From Plasmodium coatneyi (taxonomy: Eukaryota > Apicomplexa > Aconoidasida > Haemosporida > Plasmodiidae), in contig NC_033567.1 of the NCBI RefSeq assembly GCF_001680005.1, positions 2,294,001 through 2,358,000 of the forward strand: a stretch of 64,000 bases of DNA, given 5' to 3'. Within the stretch, counting starts at the first letter, position 1; the number at the start of each line of letters is the position of its first letter. Both the position numbers and the translations under genes were made by a program. The notes beneath the pieces are model-generated. The model made no database searches and was not told where the DNA came from. It saw only the letters and a list, made by a program, of their open reading frames with translations. Positions 32,703 through 42,470 of this stretch are shown piece after piece.

Positions 32703-34011
32703 ATGGATGAGGAGGGGGTGTCCAACAACGAAAGTTCCAATGACATTCTAGATGAAGAAAATCTGGAGGGGGAAAGAGACTTTTCGCATATATCGTTTGG
32801 CCTCCACGGAGATAGCGTTGATCGTGATGATGGTGGTGACGATGCCGGTCTCGATGTAGAAGCAGCGGATGGTCCGAGTCAGGAGAAGGATGCCGGGGAA
32901 GGTGGAAACGGAGAGGAGGAAGAAGAGGAAGAGGAAGCCGTAGAAGAAGAAACAGAAGAAGAAGAGGAAGAGGAGGAGGAAGAAGAAGACGATGATGAGG
33001 ATGATGATGACGATGATGATGATGACGATGATTATGACGATGATGAGTATGACGAGGACGACTTTAATGAGGCCACGGTAAGGAGCACAGAAAAGGATTT
33101 GAAAAATTAATGGCGCATGTGTTGGGAAAACAAAAATTAACGTGGAGGACGCCTCTACAATTGCATGCGTTAAATGTGTGCATGCTTCCCTCCATATACA
33201 TACAAAAATACATACATACATACAAACATACATACATACAAACATACATACATACAAACATACATACATACAAACATACATACATACAAACATACATACA
33301 AACATACATACAAACGTACAGGTGTCTTGGATCGAGTGGTTCTGCCAGCTGAAACAGAATATCTTCCTCGTGGAAGTGGACGAAGATTTTATAAGAGACG
33401 AGTTCAACCTGATAGGGCTCCAAACGAAGGTACCCCATTTTAAAAAGTTGCTAAAAATAATTCTGGACGAAGACGACGATGAGGATGACGATGATGATGA
33501 TGACGACGATTACGATGAGGAGGAGGATGAAATAAATAGAGGTTCTGATGAACTCTACAAAAATAAGGACATATATGAGCAAAATGCTGCATGCCTCTAC
33601 GGATTAATACACAGTCGCTTCATTTTAACATCTAAAGGATTGGCACTCATGAGGGAAAAATATAAATCTAGCATCTATGGTACTTGTCCAAGTATATATT
33701 GCGATAATGCCAAGTTGTTACCTACAGCCATTTCTGAAGTACCTAAATTTTTAAGCCCTCTTTTGTACTGTCCTCGTTGTTGCGAAACATTTTATCCTCA
33801 TAAAAATTCTTTGCTTAATCAGTTGGATGGAGCCTATTTCGGCACCAGCTTTGCTTCCTTTTTTGCGCTCTCCTTTAACATTCAATCAGACAAGAAGAGG
33901 ATTTATTACACACCTCAGATTTGCGGCTTCACCATTAATAGGGACATACGGGAGACGCTCTACTTAGACATGAACAAGGACAACAGCGAATCGTCGGAGG
34001 AGTATTCGTAG
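32703..34011 (+). CDS. CK2beta2: Casein kinase 2 regulatory (beta) subunit, long acidic form
   Basis: Two exons, 32703-33077 and 33322-34011, joined in phase 0, give 354 aa. Exon 1 (residues 1-125) is an acidic extension that becomes almost pure Glu then Asp from about residue 71 to 120. Exon 2 is the conserved core and opens with VSWIEWFCQLKQNIF, the hallmark start of the CK2 beta fold. The zinc site that makes the dimer interface is present as Cys247/Cys252 (CPSIYC) and Cys275/Cys278 (CPRC). A second Asp-rich insertion sits within the core, before the block YGLIHSRFILTSKGLALM. The protein is the regulatory subunit of the CK2 tetramer. P. falciparum has two beta subunits, and the position here (between SPECT1 and the TPR gene) fits the long one, beta 2. 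The intron is filled by a minisatellite, and its 3' half is open in frame, which creates a spurious start at 33142. Confidence 0.93.
33195..33316. repeat. ACATACATACATACAA minisatellite in the CK2 beta intron
   Basis: Nearly the whole 3' half of the intron is a tandem array: about five copies of a 16-base unit ACATACATACATACAA followed by about two shortened 12-base units (ACATACATACAA). It ends about five bases before the CAG acceptor and takes the place of a normal pyrimidine tract. Confidence 0.92.
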
Positions 34012-34935
34012 TGCGTTCATAACATTCGCAGGTGGAGCAGGAGCGCGTGGGGAGGTTCTCTGTAGGAGGAGTTCTTTCCATATGCATACGCCAGCAAAAC
34101 GGGGGAATCATCCCACGTGTGCAGAAAAAAAAACCAACACAAACGCAAACCGTCCCATGCCAAACGGCTCATCGAATTTTTTAAGTAACAGAAGGGGAGG
34201 TCAACACCATCGTGACTCGTCTATACTGTGGAGGTTTCATTTTACTTGTTGTGTGGCCGTGCCCACCCTTACCTGGATGAGTGGATGTGTGACTCCATTT
34301 TCTATCGTCACTTGCCACTCAGTTATATGCGCATGTTTTTTTTTAAATTTATAAAAATGATACCAAAATTATTTTCTTTTCATACATCCACGCAAATGGG
34401 TGTCTATAACTCAGCCACATTGGGGTAATTTTTTTTTTTTTTCCATTCCTTTTTAAGTGCTCCATTTATGAATGCACGCCTGTCCGCCATTCACCGAGTT
34501 TCTACTGTGGAATGCGTGCAGGCAGGGTCGTTTTACATCTCTGGTTTTGTGCGTCTGCATGAGTGTATGTGTATATACATATATATACTTGCTCAGCGAC
34601 GAAGGCGAGATTTTTTGTAATTCATCCACCCGTGCTTTTCCATGTTAAACCTTTTTCCGAGCAAAGTGAACAAAAACACCTTTGCAACATTGAAAGGGTT
34701 TTAAAAGTTGTATTAAATGTGGACCTTCTAACCGCAGGGCGGTGCAAATGTGAAGATTTTTTTCCTGTTTTCTCCTCTGAAAAAAAGTGCCATCCGGCGA
34801 AAAGGGGATCCCCTTGTCGGAGCTTATCAATTTGGGCGTATGATCCAGCGGTGGGAAGTCATCACGTTGGCTCTACGCATACGCGCAATGACGTAACTAA
34901 ATGGTGAATCCATCCCAGGGAAATTTTTTAAAACG

Positions 34936-34969
<34 letters not shown>

Positions 34970-35057
34970 ATACATCATAAATGTGCACATTTACGCTGGG
35001 ACGACGGATACGCTGCCCTGCCCCCTTTTCGTAAGTGTTCTCCAAACAGAGCACGCA
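34012..35057. other. Convergent spacer between CK2 beta and the TPR gene
   Basis: No gene seen. It contains a run of 33 A at 34936-34968 and a T run near 34430-34442, and should hold the 3' untranslated regions of both flanking genes. Confidence 0.5.
34936..34968. repeat. A33 homopolymer
   Basis: The longest uninterrupted homopolymer I saw in the window, 33 A, about 90 bases beyond the stop codon of the minus-strand TPR gene. Confidence 0.85.
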
Positions 35058-35906
35058 TCAGACGGGTAATGACTTCCCCGCGTCTACCTCCTGTTGCAAC
35101 CTATTTCGCAGCTCCCTAATCCGAACGGTTAACGTATGGTCGGGACCGAATGTTTCCTGCGCCACAGCGTAGGATCGAATTAAACAGGTAATGGCAGAGT
35201 GGGGGTCATTTAACCCTAAGTAGGAAAAGGACAAATTATAATAGCACAAGGCTATTTGTTCATTTTTGTTCAGCTCAATAGGGGAAGAAATTAAAATCCT
35301 TATGCAATCCTCAAAATAGCCAATAGACGTTTCGAACTCTTTCTTGTGCTGATATAAGGAGCCCAGATTATTCAGTGTGTCGATAATTAAATAATTTTCC
35401 TCCTTAATTATTAGCCTTTTATTAGCTAGCGATAATTGCAAAAATTCTTCTGCTTTTTTTAGGTCACCCAAATCTTTGTGCACAACGCCTAAGTACGTTT
35501 GTATGTTTGCACACATGATACTTAATTCTCCAAAAATTTTTTTATATATTTCGAAACTTTTTAAATAGTGATTTTTTGAATCATTTAGCAGCAAATTTTT
35601 ATGTTCCATAATGGCTAGCTCTAAATAATGCTTGGCTATTTCTTCCGAACAGTATGTACAAGAGAGCAACTTTAACTTTAAACTTTCCTTCAGTAATTCG
35701 ATCAACTTTTCTGTGTCTTCGTTTTTTAGTTCGAAGCCGGAGTTTATATAGGTATCCTTCGGTCCACTGTACCAAATTTTTTTTCCTTCATTTGTAAATT
35801 TCCGCGTTGCTGCAGTGTGGAGTCCTTTGTTGGGGGATAGTCTTCCCTTGGTGACCAACCTTTGGACAATTCTAAGGGCGCTCATTTTGGCCCCAATTGG
35901 TTGCAC
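35058..35906 (-). CDS. Tetratricopeptide-repeat protein, probably mitochondrial
   Basis: A single exon of 282 aa. From about residue 95 to 265 it forms consecutive helix pairs with TPR character (for example YLGVVHKDLGDLKKAEEFLQ, NLGSLYQHKKEFETSIGYFE and YNLSFSYLGLNDPHSAITCL), with the Gly/Ala-Leu and Tyr spacing of kinesin-light-chain-type TPRs. The N-terminus from Met8 (MSALRIVQRLVTKGRLSPNK) is basic, Ser/Leu-rich and free of acidic residues, like a mitochondrial presequence. The AAAATG context also favours Met8 (position 35885) over the first ATG. TPR proteins are scaffolds for protein contacts, so no specific role can be given. It is divergent with the RAP-domain gene, which also looks organellar, and the two could share a promoter region of about 770 bases. 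Confidence 0.85.
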   Translation of the reverse strand: MQPIGAKMSALRIVQRLVTKGRLSPNKGLHTAATRKFTNEGKKIWYSGPKDTYINSGFELKNEDTEKLIELLKESLKLKLLSCTYCSEEIAKHYLELAIMEHKNLLLNDSKNHYLKSFEIYKKIFGELSIMCANIQTYLGVVHKDLGDLKKAEEFLQLSLANKRLIIKEENYLIIDTLNNLGSLYQHKKEFETSIGYFEDCIRILISSPIELNKNEQIALCYYNLSFSYLGLNDPHSAITCLIRSYAVAQETFGPDHTLTVRIRELRNRLQQEVDAGKSLPV

Positions 35907-36679
35907 GTTTTGTAAAAAAGGGGGGACACTTACAGTTACTACGTATTGGATGCTGCTTATTGGTGGGTTTCCCTTTCACCTGTGCAGAAATTCACCTGGA
36001 CAATGTACCGAAGCTCCTTTTAAACGGCTCACTGGCACATTTGCACGGTGGAAAATGCCCCCATTTGGATGGTCTACTCTTCCTCTTCTGAAGCCCCACC
36101 GTGTTGTCATTTGTGTGTTGGGGCAGAATGACCACCTGCTCCTCGTTTGGTAACCCTCCTCTGCCGTTTGTTTATATTATATTTTAAGCCCCTTCATCGA
36201 GGCCTAATCGACTTTTTGCCTTTTGGCAAATTGAGGGCCTCCCTCTATGCATAAACGAAAAGGAATTTCCTCCTCGTATAATTTGGAATTTTTTCTGGTA
36301 CATATTTTTTTGCTTTGTTTCTCCGTGTAGGTAAATTTTTTTTTTTTTTCTCTCCCAGTGTGGATTCACCATGGGCGCGAATCATATGTGCACAGCACAG
36401 ATGGTGCGAAAAAAAAAAAAAAACGTTGCGTTTTTTCCCTCCTACTTTGTACATCGCAACACACGCTGGGACGGTGGTCACGCAAAACCGAATGGAAGCA
36501 CTACTGTTGGTTATTCGCTCCGCTTTAGGTGGATGCCAAATTAGTGAACAAAATTAGAGGAACCAAACAGGATACGTGCAAACACGCATGGTAAAAACAC
36601 CCTTCTCAGAAATGGCCGTAAAACGGATGGGAATGGATCCCGTGAGGGGCACACCCATGTAGAGCATTCACCTGCCCTC
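35907..36679. other. Divergent spacer between the TPR and RAP genes
   Basis: No gene seen. The 773 bases must contain both promoters. There is a T run at about 36338-36349 and an A run at 36410-36423. Some short frames occur but none has coding character. Confidence 0.5.
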
Positions 36680-39172
36680 ATGGGGCTACCCGGCCTGATC
36701 ACCTGCAGACGACTGGTTACGCAAGTTACCAAACAGGGGGGGAGCATATCAAACCAACTCTTAATAAAACTGTACATGTACAACGTGCCAAGGATAAACA
36801 TCGATGTGTATTACGACATCGTTTCTGCACTGAAACAGGGTGGATCGCTGTGTCGGGAGGAGACTCCAATTCTTAACGTGCCACATTTCTCAGACGCAAA
36901 CTTAATTTTGTATAAATATTTCCAATACGTACATTCAGGATGTGATAAAGAGAAGTTACTAAAATTAATGCTCCTTCTGTACAACAAAAAGTTACGAGAA
37001 TACAACGATAAGAAAATTTATTTTTACAACTCCTCTGTGCATGTGCACAATTATGTCTTCGAACATTTTTTTTACTATCATCCCAACTTTTCCAACTTGA
37101 GGTTGAAGAGAAAAGATGGAAGGAGCGTCCATGGGAAGTACACTCTACACACAGATTTTTTCCTATACGTATTGGACTTTTATTTGTTTCATTTGTCAAA
37201 AAATTGCAAACTTCTGAATATAGAGCAGTTGAATGTTCTTTCAAATATTTACGCAAATGTGAGCATTTCCCCGGATGGCCACTCGGGGGAAGGGATCACC
37301 CGGATGGGAGGTGAACGTATAGAGAGGGAACTCCCCCTAAAGGATGCTTCACCCGAAGCGACCACCATAGTTGAAGCTCAGACAAACAACAAGATATGTC
37401 TGCTGTTCGTTCACATATCGAGGGGCATCATCGCCCAAACGCAGTCCTACGTAACGAGAAAACAAACCACTTCGCCGGAAGAAGTCACCACTGCCATGGA
37501 ACTAACACATACAAATGTCAACACGTGTAAGACAATTTTAAACCGACTCCTAAACAAAAGCGCATCAGAACAACATCGAGAATATCTCATTTTAAAAAAA
37601 AAATTCAAAAAAAAACTGCTAAATGTGAACACTTTAAAAAGTTACCTGAACAGTGTTAAATACCTGAACATTATGAACATAAAAAAATATGTGTACATGA
37701 TCCTTTACCTTTATTTTAATTCCTTCGTATTTAATAAGTCAGTTTACTTTTCCTCTCTCATTTTTTACATTTTACAAAAATATAATTTACAGCACACATA
37801 CCTATTTAACATCCTCTTTATCAAGTTTAACTTATTTTTTTTGAATTACAAAACGTTGAATGAGTACAACAAAGGGGTCTTGCTTGATGCAGTTGGGAGG
37901 TATATTGACTCCCTTTTGACATTTCGAATTAAGCAAAGTGGTCATGGGGGAATCAGAGCAACGCAGACAGATATATTTCCCGGGGGGGATCACCCGGATG
38001 AACTTTTCTCCAACATGTATCAAAACGAATTTGTAGAAAATGCACACATTTATAAAAAACTCCACCAGGAGGAGTACAAATGCAGAAGAATTTTCCCCAA
38101 ACATTTCACATACTTTGAAAATGCCCTACTCAACTTGTTCAAATATTTGTATTACAATGTTACCTTCGCGAAGGAAGAAAATGTCACACGTGTGAGGAAA
38201 ATTTTTGTGGAAAAAAAATATAACAAATTTTGCCTGACTTGGTCAGCACATTTTTTGTCCAATGTTGTGCTGCTATCCAATTATGTGCAGAACTGCCTCC
38301 CCGTTCTTTTTTCCTTCATGCAAAGGATTGTCACGGTTAGGGTGAAACGTACCACACAAGGGATGAAGCGGAACGGGACTCTCACTCTACATAGGAGAAA
38401 CGTACTCATTGGTTATGATGAACTGGGGAAAGCCGCCCCAGCACGACATGCACACATTTTTTGTGAGAAAAATACCCATATGCAAAGAGGCGCATTAAAT
38501 CCATTTTCATCCCTTTTGACGCACATATACCGCACATTTAAGGAGGTAATTGTTAAGTGCCGCCCAAATGATGAGGAGAAAATTACGAACAAACCCCCCA
38601 AATGGGAAGCAGAATCGATTATGTTCAGGAACATAAAAAAAAATAGCAATAACAAAATTCGAACGAGTCTCACACACTACTACGTTAGCAGCAGTTTTAA
38701 AAAAATCAGGGACGGTAACCTGATCAATGAGAAGAACATTTTGACCTTCTACTGTGACATTTATTTTAATAACAACATTGTCGAGGTTGATGGGCCTAAG
38801 CATTTTCTCATTTACTACAATTTGGAAAATAATGCTGACGACGGTAGCCAGTTTGACAGCATTTGTTACCCCCCCTTCATCGCCACCCATAGGGACATTT
38901 TCGACTTCAATTTTGTGTTTCCCTTCTTTTTCAATAACGCAAAGGTGATGCATTTGAAGGACCGCCAAAGTGGCCACTTCTACTTCTACAATGACAAGAG
39001 CGTGAAGAAAAACTTTTTTCTCTACATCAACGGTTATTTTGTGAAGCACATAAACTGCTACGATCGGGACATAACGAGCTTCAAATATCTGCACGACGTG
39101 TTGTTCAGGAGGGGGAGTGACTTCCACGTTGCAAGGGGTGGGGCGTATCATCAGGTCGAATGTGCCAAATGA
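36680..39172 (+). CDS. RAP-domain protein, probably organellar RNA-binding
   Basis: A single exon of 830 aa. The C-terminal part (about residues 690-805) is a RAP domain: a short beta-strand CDIYFNNNIVEVDGPKHFLI carrying the conserved acidic residues and the VDGPKHF signature, then a later block VKHINCYDRDITSF matching the end of the domain. An insertion separates the two halves. The long region before it is helical and rich in Leu, Phe, Tyr and Lys, as in the octotricopeptide-like repeats of these proteins. RAP proteins are expanded in apicomplexans and act on mitochondrial or apicoplast RNA, including the fragmented mitochondrial rRNA. The N-terminus (LITCRRLVTQVTKQGG) is basic and free of acidic residues, which suggests a mitochondrial presequence. 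The exact RNA target cannot be inferred. Insertions at about 200-290 and 420-435 are low-complexity. Confidence 0.88.
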   Translation: MGLPGLITCRRLVTQVTKQGGSISNQLLIKLYMYNVPRINIDVYYDIVSALKQGGSLCREETPILNVPHFSDANLILYKYFQYVHSGCDKEKLLKLMLLLYNKKLREYNDKKIYFYNSSVHVHNYVFEHFFYYHPNFSNLRLKRKDGRSVHGKYTLHTDFFLYVLDFYLFHLSKNCKLLNIEQLNVLSNIYANVSISPDGHSGEGITRMGGERIERELPLKDASPEATTIVEAQTNNKICLLFVHISRGIIAQTQSYVTRKQTTSPEEVTTAMELTHTNVNTCKTILNRLLNKSASEQHREYLILKKKFKKKLLNVNTLKSYLNSVKYLNIMNIKKYVYMILYLYFNSFVFNKSVYFSSLIFYILQKYNLQHTYLFNILFIKFNLFFLNYKTLNEYNKGVLLDAVGRYIDSLLTFRIKQSGHGGIRATQTDIFPGGDHPDELFSNMYQNEFVENAHIYKKLHQEEYKCRRIFPKHFTYFENALLNLFKYLYYNVTFAKEENVTRVRKIFVEKKYNKFCLTWSAHFLSNVVLLSNYVQNCLPVLFSFMQRIVTVRVKRTTQGMKRNGTLTLHRRNVLIGYDELGKAAPARHAHIFCEKNTHMQRGALNPFSSLLTHIYRTFKEVIVKCRPNDEEKITNKPPKWEAESIMFRNIKKNSNNKIRTSLTHYYVSSSFKKIRDGNLINEKNILTFYCDIYFNNNIVEVDGPKHFLIYYNLENNADDGSQFDSICYPPFIATHRDIFDFNFVFPFFFNNAKVMHLKDRQSGHFYFYNDKSVKKNFFLYINGYFVKHINCYDRDITSFKYLHDVLFRRGSDFHVARGGAYHQVECAK

Positions 39173-39632
39173 ATACATGCTATTCTCCCGTATCGGATAC
39201 AAATTGTGTGCGGCTGCCCTATTAATCACCACACGAAAGTATGCTATACTTGCTCGTTGTCAGGTTTCCACCGCGTTGAGTGAACAGTTCCCCCATTAAA
39301 ACATAATTAAAAGTAAGTCTTTTTTTTTTTTTTTTTTTTATGTTAAATGTTCCGCATCGCGTGAAGTGCGGTACGCATGCACACCCACATTGACATGTAC
39401 GCACGTGGAATTCCCGCCGATTTAAAAATGAAGCCCCGTTCAAAATTGCGCAAAAAGGAAGGGGATACAGTGCCCAAACGGATTAAACGGAATACACACA
39501 TATTATATGGGAGCAATCAGGGGTGGTGGTGCATGTGATTGGGCTACACTCCTTACACAGACGGCAATACCCATAGTAGGCAGTCGCTTTGCCGTCCATT
39601 TTTTTCCTTGCCCTGCCGCGTTATAAACTTGG
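39173..39632. other. Convergent spacer between the RAP gene and aconitase
   Basis: No gene seen in these 460 bases. A T run lies at 39320-39339. Both neighbours end here. Confidence 0.5.
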
Positions 39633-42470
39633 TTACCCCTTCACGAGGGACCGCAAGACGTACTTCAATATTCCTCCATTCTTAAAATACTTGACCTCGA
39701 TTTCCGTGTCGATTCTGCACAGAACGTCAAAGGAGGTGGTCTTGCCCTGCTGGGTCATCTGTATCTTTATGTGCTGCTGGGGGCGTAGTTCCCCCTCATT
39801 CAGCTCAATGGAAAAGGTCTCCGTTCCGTCCATATTATAATGTGCAGCACTTTCGTTGTTCAAAAATTGCAACGGCAGGACGCTCATGCCGATGAGGTTA
39901 CTTCTGTGGATACGTTCAAAGGATTCTGCCAGGATGGCTTTCACTCCAAGTAGGTAGGACCCTTTGGCAGCCCAATCTCTAGAACTACCACATCCGTATT
40001 CCTTACCAGCAACGACAATAACGTCTACATTGTCTTGTTTATATTTCATGGCGGCTTCATAAACGGACATTATTTGTTTAGAAGGGATGTGTACAGTATT
40101 GGGTCCTTTATCAGGGCACAATTTATTTATCAATCTGATGTTGGCAAAAGTGCCTCTCACCATGACTTGGTCATTTCCTCTTCTAGCTCCATACGTATTC
40201 AGATCTTCATCTTTTATATTTTTGGATTTTAAAAATTTATAAGCTTCTGAACTTTTGTGTATCATCCCAGCAGGGGAAATATGATCCGTGGTGATACTAT
40301 CCCCCAGGAATAGCAACATATGTGCATTTTTAATATTGTGGATTTTTTCTGGTTCCAATTTCATCTGATCAAAAAATGGGGGCTTATGAATGTAGGTAGA
40401 ATTTACATCCCATTCGTACAGTTTGTCTTCCTTTATCTTTATATCATTCCAGTACTTGTTCACGTATTTTATGTTTTTGTAAATATCTGTGTACATGTGG
40501 GCTTTAAGGTACTGTTCTTCGTAGGCGTTTATTTCTTCCTTTTTGGGGATCAGATCAAGGGCTTTAATTTGCTGTCCCGATTTTGTAGTGAACGCATAAG
40601 ACGCAACGTCTACATTGACATTGCCTATCAGACTTAGTAGCACGACTAGCACTGGGGAAGCAAGGTAGTTTGCCTTTACCAGTGGGTGTATGCGTCCTTC
40701 AAAATTTCGATTGCCCGACAGGACGGAGGAACAGATTAAGTCATTTTCATTTATAACGTCCTCCACTTCCTTGTCTAGATGCCCACTGTTGCCTATACAC
40801 GTCATGCACCCAAAACCTACATTGTAAAAACCTAGTTTTTCCAAATAGTGGAGAAGTCCCCCTGCTTCGAGATACTTTTGCACCGTTTTTGACCCCGGGG
40901 AGAGGGAACTTTTAATATATGGAATAGACTCAATTCCGTTCTCTACAGCCTTCTTAGCCAACAATCCAGCTGCTATCATGGAAGAGGAGTTGCTCGTATT
41001 GGTGCATGACGTAATCGCTGCTAGCACTACACTGCCATGTGTCAGACTGTATGTCTTCTCATCCTTATAGGAGAACGTAATAACCTTTTGTCTATCCTTC
41101 TGTGGAATGTTATACCCTTTGAAGCCCACTGGAGATTCCAAACAGGCGCTAAAATCTGTGTGCAAATTGGATAGCAACACATTGTCGTGTGGTCTCTTCG
41201 GTCCAGACACAGACAAACTCAACTTTGATAAATCTAGCGTATACACATCTGTGTATTCTATATGGTCCATATAATTATTGAATAGAGAATTTTTCACTAA
41301 ATATTCCCTGATCAGATTTACCTTCTCCTTATCTCGACCCGTTTGCACTAAATATTCCAACGTAGTATCATCTACCCCGAAGAAACCGACTGTTGCCCCG
41401 TACTCCGGGGCCATATTCGCAATAGTTGCTCTATCGCCTAACTTTAAATCTTTCAAACTTGGCCCAAAAAATTCTACATATTTATTTACTACTCCTACCT
41501 CCTTTCTTAGGAAAGATGTAATGTAAAGAACAACGTCGGTACTTAGCAAATGGTCGGATAATTTACCAACCACGTTTATCCCTACCACCTCTGGTAGTGT
41601 CATCGATATGGGCAAACCTAACATGGTTGCTTCTGCTTCTATACCTCCCACTCCCCAACCTAGGATACCTAACCCGTTTATCATAGTCGTGTGAGAATCT
41701 GTCCCAACTAAACTGTCTGGATAAAGAACTCCCTTGTTTTTAAAAACACAGTGCGCTAAGTATTCTAAGTTTATCTGGTGCACTATCCCGGAACCGGGTG
41801 GTAATATTAACATATTTTTAAATGAGTGCATCCCCCACTTTAGGAATTTAAATCGTTCCAAATTTCTTTCAAATTCTTTCTTCTCATTTAATTCTCTCGC
41901 TTCGGGACTCCTACTATGATCCACTTGAACAGAGTGATCAATTACCAAATCGACTGGAATGAGTGGATTGATTTTATCTGCGTCTCCTCCCAGCATTGCG
42001 GCCGTGTCTCTCATGGTCGCTAAATCCACTATACAGGGGACACCGGTCAGATCTTGTAGAAGTACCCTTGCAGGCATAAATGGCACCTCCTTCTTCTTCC
42101 TGCAATTATCCTTCCATGAGAGGATTGTTTCCACATTATCTTCGGTAACCTTTAAATTATCACAATTGCGTACAGCAGATTCGAGCAAAATTCGGATGGA
42201 GTAGGGCAAACTTTTTATCCTACTGTCGTTCAGCTCGTTCAGGTCGTAGTAACTCAGGTCCCCCTGGCCCAGCTTCTTCCTCACCTTCTCGAACGGGTTA
42301 CTCTTGCTGCAGTAGGTCCTCACGCAGTGGCCCAGGTTCACGTTCAGGTTCTTCATCTTGAAAGGGGGTGGACCAGTGAAGCAACCAAAGGGCAATACGT
42401 CTGAATGGTGGTATTGGGAACTGATGAACGGTCTGGTTCCTCGCCAGGGATACGCGCTAATGCTGCTCAC
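39633..42470 (-). CDS. IRP: Aconitate hydratase / iron-regulatory-protein-like
   Basis: A single exon of 945 aa of the IRP1/cytosolic aconitase type, with all four domains. The three [4Fe-4S] cysteine ligands are Cys489 (ITSCTNTSN) and Cys555/Cys558 (GCMTCIGNSG). Other family motifs are VDHSVQVDHSRSPEA, GVLYPDSLVGTDSHTTMI and, in the swivel domain, VVAGKEYGCGSSRDWAAKGS. The enzyme isomerises citrate to isocitrate. The P. falciparum protein is an active aconitase reported to bind iron-responsive elements as well. Two starts are possible: the first ATG, or Met39 (MKNLNVNLGHCVRTYCSKSN), which gives 907 aa, close to what I recall for the P. falciparum protein (about 909). The segment after Met39 looks like a mitochondrial presequence. 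The extra 38 residues before it (rich in Ser, Pro, His) may be leader sequence, so the true start is uncertain. Confidence 0.95.
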   Translation of the reverse strand: MSSISAYPWRGTRPFISSQYHHSDVLPFGCFTGPPPFKMKNLNVNLGHCVRTYCSKSNPFEKVRKKLGQGDLSYYDLNELNDSRIKSLPYSIRILLESAVRNCDNLKVTEDNVETILSWKDNCRKKKEVPFMPARVLLQDLTGVPCIVDLATMRDTAAMLGGDADKINPLIPVDLVIDHSVQVDHSRSPEARELNEKKEFERNLERFKFLKWGMHSFKNMLILPPGSGIVHQINLEYLAHCVFKNKGVLYPDSLVGTDSHTTMINGLGILGWGVGGIEAEATMLGLPISMTLPEVVGINVVGKLSDHLLSTDVVLYITSFLRKEVGVVNKYVEFFGPSLKDLKLGDRATIANMAPEYGATVGFFGVDDTTLEYLVQTGRDKEKVNLIREYLVKNSLFNNYMDHIEYTDVYTLDLSKLSLSVSGPKRPHDNVLLSNLHTDFSACLESPVGFKGYNIPQKDRQKVITFSYKDEKTYSLTHGSVVLAAITSCTNTSNSSSMIAAGLLAKKAVENGIESIPYIKSSLSPGSKTVQKYLEAGGLLHYLEKLGFYNVGFGCMTCIGNSGHLDKEVEDVINENDLICSSVLSGNRNFEGRIHPLVKANYLASPVLVVLLSLIGNVNVDVASYAFTTKSGQQIKALDLIPKKEEINAYEEQYLKAHMYTDIYKNIKYVNKYWNDIKIKEDKLYEWDVNSTYIHKPPFFDQMKLEPEKIHNIKNAHMLLFLGDSITTDHISPAGMIHKSSEAYKFLKSKNIKDEDLNTYGARRGNDQVMVRGTFANIRLINKLCPDKGPNTVHIPSKQIMSVYEAAMKYKQDNVDVIVVAGKEYGCGSSRDWAAKGSYLLGVKAILAESFERIHRSNLIGMSVLPLQFLNNESAAHYNMDGTETFSIELNEGELRPQQHIKIQMTQQGKTTSFDVLCRIDTEIEVKYFKNGGILKYVLRSLVKG

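Noticed and set aside
33195..33316. CRISPR-like array
   Set aside because: The units are directly adjacent with no spacers. It is a simple intron minisatellite in a eukaryote.
32748..33407. A 219-codon minus-strand frame across CK2 beta
   Set aside because: It consists of the reverse of the Asp/Glu tract and of the intron minisatellite (Ile/Val and Cys/Met/Tyr-Val repeats) and has no real protein character.
38507..39232. A 241-codon open frame antisense to the RAP gene
   Set aside because: It is opposite a well-supported conserved domain, and its Val/Ile-rich composition is typical of a shadow frame.
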